Below are positions 26,516-35,617 of a stretch of DNA of 64,000 bases, in pieces; positions within the stretch are counted from its first letter, which is position 1; each line of letters starts with the position of its first letter. The notes below the pieces were generated by a model. The model did not search any database. It saw nothing but the letters and a program-made list of their open reading frames with translations, and was not told the DNA's origin. Position numbers and translations under genes: made by a program. The DNA is from Bacillus sp. AFS006103 (GTDB lineage: Bacteria > Bacillota > Bacilli > Bacillales > Cytobacillaceae): positions 19,984 through 83,983 of the forward strand of contig NTXX01000009.1 of the NCBI GenBank assembly GCA_002559145.1. Direction: 5' to 3'.

Positions 26516-27637
26516 TTACAGTGATAAGATTGATTTCATCTCTTCCAGAACGGTATCTTCATAGGCATGTTTTTTCCCATTAAGTATGTCTTGAACTTTA
26601 ACGGGCTGGCCGATTGTTGCAGATTCAAGAGCAGCAAATACAACTCCTAATGCTTCCAGGCCTCTCATTGCACTCGAAATAGGTGTTTTATTTTCAGCAA
26701 TGGCTTCCCATAATTCTACATAGGAATGAGCGAATGGATGTTCAACGATATTCGGGGCAAACCGCTCAATCAATTCCGGGATCAAAATTTTTTTCCCATC
26801 TTCAAGAGTCGCATGAAGCCCAGGGCGAAGGCATCCCTTACTTCCATAAATCCACACACCTCCGGTCCCTTCACCATGGGCTGATGTAGCACACATCCAA
26901 TGACCGAGTCCTCCATTTGTAAACTTGAAGACCGTAACGGCCGTGTCTTCTCCCGTAGGTTTGACCGTTACATTCCCATTACTTAATTCTTTTTCAAAAA
27001 TTTCCGTATAGGAAAAAACTTCATCAATCGAACCATTAATCTCAGTAAAAAAGTGAGTTCTATGAACTCCATGATCATTGATCCAGCCCGCCCCTGCTTG
27101 ACCTTTCATATGACGCCATGGCGTACCGGCGAAAAATCCGCGATTCAGTGTAACAGTTGCATAATCAATTATGAAAGATACTCGACCAATCAGACCTTCT
27201 TTTACTGCCTCAGCAATTGCAACATTTTCTGCCCCTAATACGCTGGGTTCGGATAATGTTAAGACTCTATTATACTTTTTTGCATCAGCGATCATTTTCC
27301 GGCCGAAAGACGGGGAAATGGAAAGCGGCTTTTGCATTTGTACATGAAGCCCTGCTGCAAAGCAATCTTCTGCTACTGTATGATGCAAATCATGATTGAT
27401 CAGGATGGATACGGCATCTAATTGTTCTTTTTCCAACATCAAACGATATTCCGTATAGACTGCAGGACGGTTGCCTAACCGCTTTTCCACCTCTGAAGCA
27501 AACTGCTCAGCCCTTTCCTGCTGAATATCACAAACCGCTGACAATTCAAATGTTTCGATCCCGTTTCTTTTTAACTCTTTCAACCCTTCAACATGTGCCA
27601 TCGCAATAACACCACAACCAATAAAACCTAGTTTCAT
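26516..27637 (-). CDS. Gfo/Idh/MocA family oxidoreductase (third of three)
   Basis: 373 residues. LGFIGCGVIAMAHVEGL is the Rossmann loop; the catalytic motif reads MQKPLSIS, where the usual CEKP has become MQKP, keeping the Lys and Pro. The C-terminal domain has GAGWINDHGVHRTHFF with the conserved histidine. It follows the fructokinase gene by 37 bp in a GH32-fructokinase-oxidoreductase order. The odd C/E to M/Q change in the motif may mark a distinct subfamily. Substrate unknown. Confidence 0.87.
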   Translation of the reverse strand: MKLGFIGCGVIAMAHVEGLKELKRNGIETFELSAVCDIQQERAEQFASEVEKRLGNRPAVYTEYRLMLEKEQLDAVSILINHDLHHTVAEDCFAAGLHVQMQKPLSISPSFGRKMIADAKKYNRVLTLSEPSVLGAENVAIAEAVKEGLIGRVSFIIDYATVTLNRGFFAGTPWRHMKGQAGAGWINDHGVHRTHFFTEINGSIDEVFSYTEIFEKELSNGNVTVKPTGEDTAVTVFKFTNGGLGHWMCATSAHGEGTGGVWIYGSKGCLRPGLHATLEDGKKILIPELIERFAPNIVEHPFAHSYVELWEAIAENKTPISSAMRGLEALGVVFAALESATIGQPVKVQDILNGKKHAYEDTVLEEMKSILSL

Positions 27638-27674
27638 TACACACTCTCCCTTAAACTTATTAAACGGGCCTGAC

Positions 27675-28661
27675 TTAATGACTTTTAATCAGTGTATCTT
27701 TAAAACTGTTTATTTCCACTTGGGTCGGCAGGGCAGAAATGGCCCCTACTTTCGTGCAGACCATCGCTCCCACTTTATTACTAAAGGAAATGATTTGTTT
27801 TAGGTGTGCGAAGTCTTCTAAAACACTTTTCGGCTCTTCTGCTTTCGCCAGCTGGTAAAGCGTTGCTCCTACGAAAGCATCCCCCGCACCGGTAGAATCG
27901 ATTGCATCAACTACAATACTAGGGATGGTTTCGATGTGATGATCATTTGAAATCAATGTCCCTTCTTTCCCTAACGTAACGGCTACTGCTATTGCCCCTA
28001 TTTGATGAAGGGCAGCGATTCCTTCTGTTAAATTTTCTACTCCCGAGATAATCTTTAATTCATCATCACTGACTTTGACAAAATCAGCGATTGCGATTCC
28101 CTTTCTTACCAACTTTACAAATTGTTCTCTTCTTCCCTTCCAAAGGTCATGTCTAAAGTTAGGGTCAAATGAGATAAATTTCCCCTTATTTTTAGCATCC
28201 TGCATTAAATTTAAATAAGTGGTTTGAAATGGATCATCCAATAAAGCAGTCGCTGAGCCAAAATGTAGAATACTAGATTCCATTATTCTTTCTTTATCCA
28301 GATCCTTCTCCGTTAAGAAAGCATCTGCGCCACGGTTAAAAACAAAATCCCTTTCCCCATTTATTCTTAACGAAACAAATGCTAATGTTGTTGGATGCTC
28401 ATCATCGAGCACAAGCATGGAGGTATCAACATTCACTTCATCTAATGTATTTTTTAAAAAATGCCCAAACGGATCATTGCCAACTTTTCCACTGAATAAG
28501 GCATTGCCCCCCAGTTTCACAATCGATGCACACACATTCGCAGGGGCTCCCCCAGCCTGTTTTTCAAAATTACGTCCTTTGACTAAGTCAATGTCCACAT
28601 CTGTACAGAAAAAATCAATTAGTAATTCTCCGATACAAATGACTGATGAATTCGTTTTCAT
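27675..28661 (-). CDS. PfkB family carbohydrate kinase, probably fructokinase
   Basis: 328 residues of the ribokinase/PfkB fold. Signatures: GELLIDFF at the N-terminus, [16 protein letters not shown] (first PfkB motif), [13 protein letters not shown], and [15 protein letters not shown] (second motif with catalytic Asp). Its position just downstream of a GH32 fructosidase points to fructose phosphorylation. The start is ATG 28661, with AAAGG nine bases upstream, rather than the TTG at 28670. A hairpin with T-run separates it from GH32, so expression may step down here. Confidence 0.88.
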   Translation of the reverse strand: MKTNSSVICIGELLIDFFCTDVDIDLVKGRNFEKQAGGAPANVCASIVKLGGNALFSGKVGNDPFGHFLKNTLDEVNVDTSMLVLDDEHPTTLAFVSLRINGERDFVFNRGADAFLTEKDLDKERIMESSILHFGSATALLDDPFQTTYLNLMQDAKNKGKFISFDPNFRHDLWKGRREQFVKLVRKGIAIADFVKVSDDELKIISGVENLTEGIAALHQIGAIAVAVTLGKEGTLISNDHHIETIPSIVVDAIDSTGAGDAFVGATLYQLAKAEEPKSVLEDFAHLKQIISFSNKVGAMVCTKVGAISALPTQVEINSFKDTLIKSH

Positions 28662-28707
28662 TCCCCTCAACCTTTCTTTGTTTAAAAATCATTCTTACTG
28701 CAAAAAC

Positions 28708-28741
28708 AAAGCCCTAACTCGAGATATTCGATTAGAGCTTT
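28708..28741 (-). terminator. Hairpin between GH32 and fructokinase genes
   Basis: AAAGCCCTAA (28708-28717) pairs with TTAGAGCTTT (28732-28741) with one mismatch; on the minus strand TGTTTTTG follows. It may be a partial terminator or an mRNA-stabilising hairpin within the operon. Confidence 0.55.
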
Positions 28742-28755
28742 GCTGTAAAATGCAA

Positions 28756-30234
28756 TTACTTCACCCAAATGGAATCTAGCTCGGTTAATTTCAATGAGGA
28801 TACTAGGATCTTTCCTTCATCCGAAAATAAAACAAGCTGTTCATATGGTTTTTTTGGAAAGATTAAGCTAGTGAAAGCGACTTTACCATCTTCAGCAAAT
28901 ACCTCTATAGATGAAGCATCGATAAAGATTTGTAGATTGATTTTGTTATTCTCCATCTTTAAAAAAGCATCTTGTACGGCTGCGAATGATTCTGAAAAAC
29001 TATTATCCCCAGCTTCTGTACGGTCAACAAATAACTTTTCCATTTCCACATCGTAACGAATTACTGTCTTTTCATCGTCAGAACTTTGTAATACGATACC
29101 AAAGGAATTAGAAGTTTGTTTTTTTAATTCTATATTTACTTCCATTAGTGGACTGAACAGATTAAATATAGCAGGTTGGTTTGTTCCAATTGTTAGATCT
29201 TGATAAACTTCTGAACCTTTTCGAATCGAATTAATTTCCGGTACCACTCGCTGTACCAAGCGAACTCCCTCCTTACTAGAAGTTAACGATAATTCTCTTG
29301 GCAAGGTCATCGCACTCCGCCATTCTTCCGTTGGTACTTGATTTGCGTAACGCCAGTTACTCATCCAGCCAATATAAATTCTTTTTCCATCTTCAGCTGG
29401 GATATCAGACCAACTTACGCCTGCATAATTATCCCTGCCATGATCCATCCAAAGTATTGTTTCATCTGAATTATCATTTACAAAGGTTGTTCCATCAAAC
29501 TGACCTACAAAATACTGGGTCCTTGACCCTTCTTTGAAATCATGGTTATCACCAATGCTGACAAACATGACCCATTTTTGGATGTTTTCATCCCCATCTA
29601 CTGGCAATTGAAACAGGTCAGGGCATTCCCAAACGCCGTCATGTGACCCAGCTTTATTTCCAAATTCACTAGCAAACTCCCAATCTTTTAGGTTAGCCGA
29701 TGTATAAATGGTAACGGATTGTCCAGTAGCTAATACCATCACCCATTTATTCGTTTCATCATGCCAAAAAACCTTGGGATCGCGATAATCGGTTATATTG
29801 ACATCAGAGAGGACTGGATTTCCCTCGTATTTAATCCACGTTCTTCCGTTATCATTGCTATAAGCAAGACTTTGGCGCTGGCGTGGTCTGTCGGAATCTG
29901 GATAGTTATCAGCACTTGTATAAATGGCCACTAACCCAGGTCCATCCTGAAAAAATCCTGATGTGTTATTCCAATCCACTACGGCACTCCCAGAAAAAAT
30001 CGCTCCATGCTCATCTGGATACAGCCCAATCAGAAGCTGTTCCCAATGAATTAAATCTTTACTAACCGCATGGCCCCAGTGCATCGGTCCCCATGTCGTG
30101 CCAAATGGATGGTATTGATAAAAAAGATGATACTCATCATTAAAAAAGACCATTCCGTTTGGATCGTTCATCCATTTTTCTTCTGGTGAGAAATGAAATT
30201 GCGGACGATGCTTTTCTTTGTATAGTTGTGCCAT
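28756..30234 (-). CDS. GH32 beta-fructosidase (intracellular levanase/sucrase type)
   Basis: 492 residues: a five-bladed beta-propeller (about 1-320) and a C-terminal beta-sandwich (about 340-492). The catalytic triad is visible: nucleophile Asp in KWMNDPNGMVFF, Asp in DYRDPKVFWH, and acid/base Glu in WECPDLFQL. No signal peptide, so it cleaves imported sucrose, sucrose phosphate or fructo-oligosaccharides inside the cell, releasing fructose for the adjacent kinase. It lies downstream of the LplABC-type importer, which may bring in the substrate. Confidence 0.92.
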   Translation of the reverse strand: MAQLYKEKHRPQFHFSPEEKWMNDPNGMVFFNDEYHLFYQYHPFGTTWGPMHWGHAVSKDLIHWEQLLIGLYPDEHGAIFSGSAVVDWNNTSGFFQDGPGLVAIYTSADNYPDSDRPRQRQSLAYSNDNGRTWIKYEGNPVLSDVNITDYRDPKVFWHDETNKWVMVLATGQSVTIYTSANLKDWEFASEFGNKAGSHDGVWECPDLFQLPVDGDENIQKWVMFVSIGDNHDFKEGSRTQYFVGQFDGTTFVNDNSDETILWMDHGRDNYAGVSWSDIPAEDGKRIYIGWMSNWRYANQVPTEEWRSAMTLPRELSLTSSKEGVRLVQRVVPEINSIRKGSEVYQDLTIGTNQPAIFNLFSPLMEVNIELKKQTSNSFGIVLQSSDDEKTVIRYDVEMEKLFVDRTEAGDNSFSESFAAVQDAFLKMENNKINLQIFIDASSIEVFAEDGKVAFTSLIFPKKPYEQLVLFSDEGKILVSSLKLTELDSIWVK

Positions 30235-30363
30235 ATTGTGTCACTCCTTTGTTTTCTCTTAGTATCTTTATTTCGATTATGATGGACAGTTCTCACTGGC
30301 TTTCTGTCAGATTTGTTCTTCGTCACCATTGTTTATGAATTTTTATCATTCTAAATTGGAATA

Positions 30364-30394
30364 AGGCTGTACGAATGTTTGCACTGTACAGCCT
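30364..30394 (-). terminator. Terminator after the lplA-like gene
   Basis: AGGCTGTAC (30364-30372) pairs perfectly with GTACAGCCT (30386-30394); the minus-strand tail TTATTCC is only moderately T-rich. It separates the importer genes from the GH32 operon. Confidence 0.6.
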
Positions 30395-30413
30395 CAGCCA
30401 AATCTTTAATCTA

Positions 30414-32030
30414 TTATTTTGTCGCTCTATCATATCCTGCTTGTTTGATTTTTATCCAATCTTGTAAACCTAAACGGTCTAATTCTTTCAAATATCCATC
30501 CCACTCTTTTTCCACTTTTCCATTTTGAATCCATTCCGCACGTTTTCTCATCACATAAGCAAACATATCTGTTTCAATGGTAGTCAGCTTGTCGCTATCT
30601 TCTAATGAGAAGAATACTCTTGGATAAATATTTTCTGCAGTCATATGAGGAGTCATAACATCCTTCATTAATCCTAATCTCCATGCAGCATCATCTGGCT
30701 TTGTTGTAACTTTTCCATAATACTCATCTAAAATCGCTAATGGTCCGCCGATATTTGTTTTTTGTCTTAATTCCACTGGTGCTGTACCTGATAAAGGTAA
30801 ATGTTTTAACATTCCTGCTGCTTCATCTAATTCAAAAATATTTTGTTGAGTTTTATCACCATACGTACCCCAGTTATCTTGAACAGATTGTTTTGGTTCA
30901 TATAATTGATCAATCCATTTTGCAGTCAGTTCAATGTTCTTATCCGAACTTGTGATAACCATTCTGCCTCTATCAAATCCCATTCCATTCGTTCTGGCTA
31001 CATTCACTTGGCCATCTGGACCAGCTAGCGGCTTCATTAGGTCATATTTGTCATTCATACCAGTAATATTTGCTTTATCCCAAGTGAAATATAAACCATA
31101 ACGATTATCTTTACCTTTAGATAAATAGGTGTTCCAATCTTGTTCAAATGCTTCTACATCGATTAGACCTTCTTTATATAACTCATTGAGAAATTTAATA
31201 CCCTCTTTATATCCTTCATCTGATGCTGTAAACGTAACTTTACCATCATTGCTTACAACCGTATGATCCCAGTTTTCTCCTAGACCAAATGAGCCAAATA
31301 AGAATGCCAGGTCTTCCCCGCCTGCTTGCTTCCCAATAAACGACATTGGGATTTCATCCGCTTTGCCGTTGCCATTTGGATCTTTTGTTTTAAAAGCAAT
31401 CAATACTTGCTTTAATTCTTCGGTTGTTGTCGGCATTTTTAAACCTAGTTTGTTTAACCATTCCACATTGATCCATGGGAAATCATCAACCGAGTGAATA
31501 CTTTCTTTTCCTGAACCTAACTCCTCAATCCATGGGAAGGAATAAATATGTCCATCAGGTGCCGTCATCATTGCTTTATATTCAGGGGCAGCCTCTAGAA
31601 CCTTTTGTAAGTTAGGCATGTTCTTCTCAATTAAATCTTCAACTGGAATAATCGCCCCATCTTTTGCTAGTTTCAATAGATCATGGTCATTAAAACCGGC
31701 ATCCAGGATGGCATCTGGCAAATCGCCGCTAGCCATTGCCAGGTTTCTTTTTTCAATAAAAGCATCAGAGGTATAGTTTTTCCACTTAATATGAACACCC
31801 GTCTGATCTTCCAAACGCTTATAAATTAATTTTTTATTAGGATCAGCTGGAGCTAATGGCGAGCTTTGTGTCATAAAATTCAATGTCACTTTTTCCTTTA
31901 AAGGAAATGATACATTCTTTAATTTATATTCTTTTGATGATGCTGTTTCACTTTTGCTAGCGTTACTGCAGCCTGAAACTAGTAATACTGATGCAAGTGA
32001 TACAGCTAGTACTCTTTTTACATTTTTCAT
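30414..32030 (-). CDS. LplA-type sugar-binding lipoprotein
   Basis: 538 residues. A signal peptide ends in the lipobox LVSGC (Cys about residue 21), so it is anchored to the outer face of the membrane. The mature part is a two-lobed extracellular solute-binding protein of the large LplA/YtcQ subtype. AGGAGGCTATTT precedes the ATG. Together with the two permeases upstream it forms a CUT1-type importer; no ATPase gene is present. Position next to GH32 suggests sucrose or fructo-oligosaccharides, which is an inference. Confidence 0.9.
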   Translation of the reverse strand: MKNVKRVLAVSLASVLLVSGCSNASKSETASSKEYKLKNVSFPLKEKVTLNFMTQSSPLAPADPNKKLIYKRLEDQTGVHIKWKNYTSDAFIEKRNLAMASGDLPDAILDAGFNDHDLLKLAKDGAIIPVEDLIEKNMPNLQKVLEAAPEYKAMMTAPDGHIYSFPWIEELGSGKESIHSVDDFPWINVEWLNKLGLKMPTTTEELKQVLIAFKTKDPNGNGKADEIPMSFIGKQAGGEDLAFLFGSFGLGENWDHTVVSNDGKVTFTASDEGYKEGIKFLNELYKEGLIDVEAFEQDWNTYLSKGKDNRYGLYFTWDKANITGMNDKYDLMKPLAGPDGQVNVARTNGMGFDRGRMVITSSDKNIELTAKWIDQLYEPKQSVQDNWGTYGDKTQQNIFELDEAAGMLKHLPLSGTAPVELRQKTNIGGPLAILDEYYGKVTTKPDDAAWRLGLMKDVMTPHMTAENIYPRVFFSLEDSDKLTTIETDMFAYVMRKRAEWIQNGKVEKEWDGYLKELDRLGLQDWIKIKQAGYDRATK

Positions 32031-32087
32031 TAAATAGCCTCCTAAGTGTTGTTATACGCATTTACATGTTTCTATACTAGCGGCTCA

Positions 32088-32969
32088 TTATTTCAATGAA
32101 CCTGCCATGACACCTTTTTCGAAGTACTTTTGGAAGAATGGATACATGACCATTAGCGGCAGACTGGAAATGACAATCGATGAGTATTTAATCATTTCAG
32201 AGAGCTTTTTAAGTTCAGCCATTGCCTGCTGATCACTAATCATTCCAGGACCAGCCTGGTTTTGAATCAATATCGATCTTAAAACTAATTGTAATGGGTG
32301 CAATTTTGGATCTTCGAGATAAATCATCGCATCAAAATAGGAGTTCCATTGACCAACAAATGCATACATCGCTAAAACGAAGATGATTGGTTTCGAGAGC
32401 GGCAGTACGATTTTAAAGAAGATTAATAGATCTGAGGCTCCATCAACCTTTGCTGCTTCATGCAATTCGTATGGAATGCTTTTAAAATAAGTCCTTGCCA
32501 GGATAATATTCCATACATTCACCGCTCCCGGTATTAAAATGGCCCAAGGGGTGTTTAGCATTCCTAGGTCTTTCACTACTAGGTAAGTTGGGATAAGCCC
32601 ACCGCCAAAGAACATCGTTATAATAAATAATGTCATGAAGAAATTTTTCCCGACAAAACCATTTACCGATAACGGATAGGCAGCGAAAATACAGACGACA
32701 ACAGTGATAACGGCAAATCCTACCGAGTAAAGAATGGAATTGATAAAGCCGCGCACCATTGCATCATTGGATAAAATCAACTGATATCCTTTAAAACTCC
32801 AATCTGAAAAATTGAATGAAATCCCTTTGTTCAATAGAACGGTAGGATCCATAAATGATGCTAGAACGACATAAACCAAGGGAACTAACACGACTAATAC
32901 AGCGATGCATAGAAAGATATTATTAAAGCCTAATATGATTCGGTCTATGCGGGTGTGCTTAATATTCAT
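32088..32969 (-). CDS. Carbohydrate ABC transporter permease (LplC type)
   Basis: 293 residues, six membrane helices. The EAA-loop motif that contacts the ATPase reads ELHEAAKVDGASDLLIFFKI, and the C-terminus ends MAGSLK, typical of the LplC/MalG side. It lies 57 bp upstream of the binding-protein gene and 18 bp after its partner permease. AAAGGAGT lies before the ATG. Confidence 0.93.
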   Translation of the reverse strand: MNIKHTRIDRIILGFNNIFLCIAVLVVLVPLVYVVLASFMDPTVLLNKGISFNFSDWSFKGYQLILSNDAMVRGFINSILYSVGFAVITVVVCIFAAYPLSVNGFVGKNFFMTLFIITMFFGGGLIPTYLVVKDLGMLNTPWAILIPGAVNVWNIILARTYFKSIPYELHEAAKVDGASDLLIFFKIVLPLSKPIIFVLAMYAFVGQWNSYFDAMIYLEDPKLHPLQLVLRSILIQNQAGPGMISDQQAMAELKKLSEMIKYSSIVISSLPLMVMYPFFQKYFEKGVMAGSLK

Positions 32970-32987
32970 ATCAAGACTCCTTTTTAG

Positions 32988-33965
32988 TTAATATAAACCT
33001 TCTCCTTCGTTTAATTTCTTGACAATTTTATTTACAACAATTAATAGGATTACGTTTATGACTGAATTAAATAGGCCAACTGCTGTTGAATAGGCATAGT
33101 CACCTGACTGCAAACCTACCTTATATACATAAGTTGGAAGGATTTCAGATGAAGGTAAATTCATGGAGGTTTGCATTAAATAAGCTTTTTCAAATCCAAT
33201 CGACATGATCCCTCCAGCAGCCAAAATAAAGGTGACGGCCATTAATGGTTTCAGTGTCGGTAAATCAATATGGATCATTCTTTGGAGAATATTTGCTCCA
33301 TCAATCGTTGCTGCATTGTGCAATTCAGGGTCAACATTCGCTAAAGCGGCAACGTAGATAATCGATGACCACCCTGCTGCCTGCCATATACCAGAGATAA
33401 TATAGATCGATCGGAAGTAATCTGGATTTGACATAAACATAAGCGGCTTTCCTGTTATAAAGCTAACCAGTTGATTGATAGGACCTGTTGGTGATAAGAA
33501 AATAAATACCATACCAACGATAACAACTACCGAAATAAAATTTGGTGCATAGAGCACAAGTTGAATATTTTTTTTAATGGCTGCTCTGCGTAATTGATTC
33601 AGCATTAGTGAAAGGATGATTGGGACTGGAAACCCTACGATTAATCCAAAAAAACTAAGTTTAAGCGTATTCATAAAGATGTCTGCAAAGTTCGGTGAAG
33701 ATAAGAATTTAGTGAAATTATCAAAACCGACCCAATCACTTCCTAAAATACCTTTGATGGTACTAAAATCTTTAAACGCAATAATCGCTCCATACATCGG
33801 TATATATTTAAAAATGATTGTCAGAATAACCGCTGGCGCAACAAGTAAATAAAGATGGTAATTTTTCTTGATATATTCGAGATTGTTTTTCAGTTTCGAT
33901 GCTGCTTTCTTTTCCGCATCGATCTGTATAGCTGGTTCTTTTTGGACATTTACTATTTCTTGCAA
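32988..33965 (-). CDS. Carbohydrate ABC transporter permease (LplB type)
   Basis: 325 residues, with a charged N-terminal extension of about 35 residues and then six membrane helices. The EAA-like loop is LHNAATIDGANILQRMIHID. It is the MalF-side partner of the next gene. The start is TTG at 33965, clearly supported by AGGAGG eight bases upstream. First gene of the importer operon, with a cre-like site about 120 bp upstream. Confidence 0.92.
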   Translation of the reverse strand: MQEIVNVQKEPAIQIDAEKKAASKLKNNLEYIKKNYHLYLLVAPAVILTIIFKYIPMYGAIIAFKDFSTIKGILGSDWVGFDNFTKFLSSPNFADIFMNTLKLSFFGLIVGFPVPIILSLMLNQLRRAAIKKNIQLVLYAPNFISVVVIVGMVFIFLSPTGPINQLVSFITGKPLMFMSNPDYFRSIYIISGIWQAAGWSSIIYVAALANVDPELHNAATIDGANILQRMIHIDLPTLKPLMAVTFILAAGGIMSIGFEKAYLMQTSMNLPSSEILPTYVYKVGLQSGDYAYSTAVGLFNSVINVILLIVVNKIVKKLNEGEGLY

Positions 33966-34086
33966 GCTCTTAACCTCCTATCAATTGGCTTTGATTTTAT
34001 TGCTTTATCTGGTTTTAACTTTAACAAATTTAGAATAGGAGAGAGTTTAATATCTTTGGAAAACGAGGTTTAAAATTTTCGGCAGT

Positions 34087-34100
34087 TGAAAACGGTTCCA
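34087..34100 (-). promoter_or_regulatory. Candidate CcpA site (cre) upstream of the LplBCA importer
   Basis: TGAAAACGGTTCCA differs at one position from the cre consensus TGWAANCGNTNWCA. It lies about 120 bp before the first importer gene, as expected for catabolite control. The rest of the 303-bp gap (33966-34268) contains the AT-rich promoter area and a terminator; no gene is visible. Confidence 0.55.
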
Positions 34101-34150
34101 TTTTATAAGGACAATTAGACTCTCGATTTAATAAACATCTCAGGAGAATC

Positions 34151-34186
34151 AAAAAAATCTCCTCTAGTACCAGAACTAGAGGAGCT
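34151..34186 (-). terminator. Terminator of the sensor operon
   Basis: CTCCTCTAGT pairs with CTAGAGGAG around ACCAGAA; on the minus strand a run of seven T follows (34151-34157). It ends the kinase, regulator and binding-protein operon. Confidence 0.8.
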
Positions 34187-34268
34187 GCTATCATAAAATA
34201 TTATTTTTTTACCGAACGGGTAATTTACATATAGAGAGGCATATTTTTCTTAAATTGATGCTCCCTAT

Positions 34269-35591
34269 TTATTTGATTTCTTTAAGACCTGTATTGATTT
34301 TTTCTACCGCTTCTTTCGCAGCAGTCTTTACATCCTTTCCGCTGATTCCTACATCCTCAAATAATCTCCTAATTGCATCACTGACCACGGGATATGCCGG
34401 AGTAACTGGACGGTTCTTTGAAAATTTTTGAGTTTGCTGTAAAAATATGTTCTTGGGATATTCATTCAGCTCCGGGAAATCTTTTGCTACCGAGTATCTT
34501 GCAGGAACATCACCCGTTATCGTTACATACCTTTTCATTCCTTCATAACCAGTCACATATTTAATAAACTCCCATGCTTCCTTAGGGTGTTTTGATTTTG
34601 ACGTGATTCCAAGCGCCCATCCTCCATTTGGAACAAACTGATACTTCTCCTTTGGCAGTGGGGTCACTCCAAAATCTTCTCCCAGCTTGAATTCAGGGTG
34701 ATTTTTTTCCAAATCTGCCAGTGTCCAAGAACCAAGCACAGTCATTGCCAGTTTGCCTGACTCAAACACAGCCGGGGGTAATTCAAATGCGGCAACACCA
34801 TTTTTATGATATAGATCTTGATAGAATTGAAGGGCCTCTAATGCTTCTTTTGAATCTAAATATCCACTTGCAGTAGTTCCATCCGGGCTTAAAATATTAG
34901 CACCAAACTGCCAAAGAAGCGGTGTTTTAAAATATGCAGGAGATTCCCCATCATTAAATCCCTGTGCCGGGTCAATTCCGATCACGCCTTTTGCAGGATT
35001 ATTTACTTTTTTTGCTATCTCTAATACTTCATCCCACGTTAAGGGTTTATTGGGGTCTTCTGAAGGAAGAGGTATTCCAGCATCTTGCAATAAATGTTTA
35101 TTGTAGTATAAAGCAATACTTGACTCAACAATCGGTGCAAGGTAAATCTGCCCCTTATAACTAAGTCCTTTTAAAGTAGAGGCAGGAATATCATCAATCT
35201 TCCCCTCTTTTCTCATAAATGGATCAATAGATAATAGCGATCCGGTATTTGCGTATAGAGCCAGTGTAGGGCTGTCAATCGTCAAAATATCCGGAGGTTT
35301 TCCTGCAGCCAGTTCTGTTCGCAGCCTAATTTCATAATCACTATAAGGAATTGACTTCATATTCACCGAAATATTGGGGTGTTCTTTTTCAAAAGAAGAA
35401 ACTAATTCTTCAAATGCTTTATTTTCAGCGACGTTCCCGCCATTGCGCCAGAAATTCAGGTGGATCCTGCCTGGAGCATTCGTTTTATCCACTTTATCTT
35501 TTTGGCTGCCAGAGAATGTATCAAAAAAGGACAAAGCATACACTAAAATACCCAAAAGTATGATTGCAAAAACAGTGAACCATTTTTTCAT
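34269..35591 (-). CDS. Membrane-anchored substrate-binding protein, probable sensor partner
   Basis: 440 residues. The N-terminal hydrophobic segment (about 4-22) has no lipobox cysteine, so the protein should stay tethered by an uncleaved helix, unlike the two importer lipoproteins here. The rest is a family 1 extracellular binding protein (NFWRNGGNVAENKAFEELV, ITGDVPARYSVAK). It is the third gene after a sensor kinase and response regulator, with 26 bp to the regulator and no permease. This order suggests a sugar-binding accessory that presents ligand to the kinase rather than a transport protein; that is an inference. Confidence 0.85.
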   Translation of the reverse strand: MKKWFTVFAIILLGILVYALSFFDTFSGSQKDKVDKTNAPGRIHLNFWRNGGNVAENKAFEELVSSFEKEHPNISVNMKSIPYSDYEIRLRTELAAGKPPDILTIDSPTLALYANTGSLLSIDPFMRKEGKIDDIPASTLKGLSYKGQIYLAPIVESSIALYYNKHLLQDAGIPLPSEDPNKPLTWDEVLEIAKKVNNPAKGVIGIDPAQGFNDGESPAYFKTPLLWQFGANILSPDGTTASGYLDSKEALEALQFYQDLYHKNGVAAFELPPAVFESGKLAMTVLGSWTLADLEKNHPEFKLGEDFGVTPLPKEKYQFVPNGGWALGITSKSKHPKEAWEFIKYVTGYEGMKRYVTITGDVPARYSVAKDFPELNEYPKNIFLQQTQKFSKNRPVTPAYPVVSDAIRRLFEDVGISGKDVKTAAKEAVEKINTGLKEIK

Positions 35592-35617
35592 CTACATTCC
35601 CTTTCTTTCTTTGAAAC

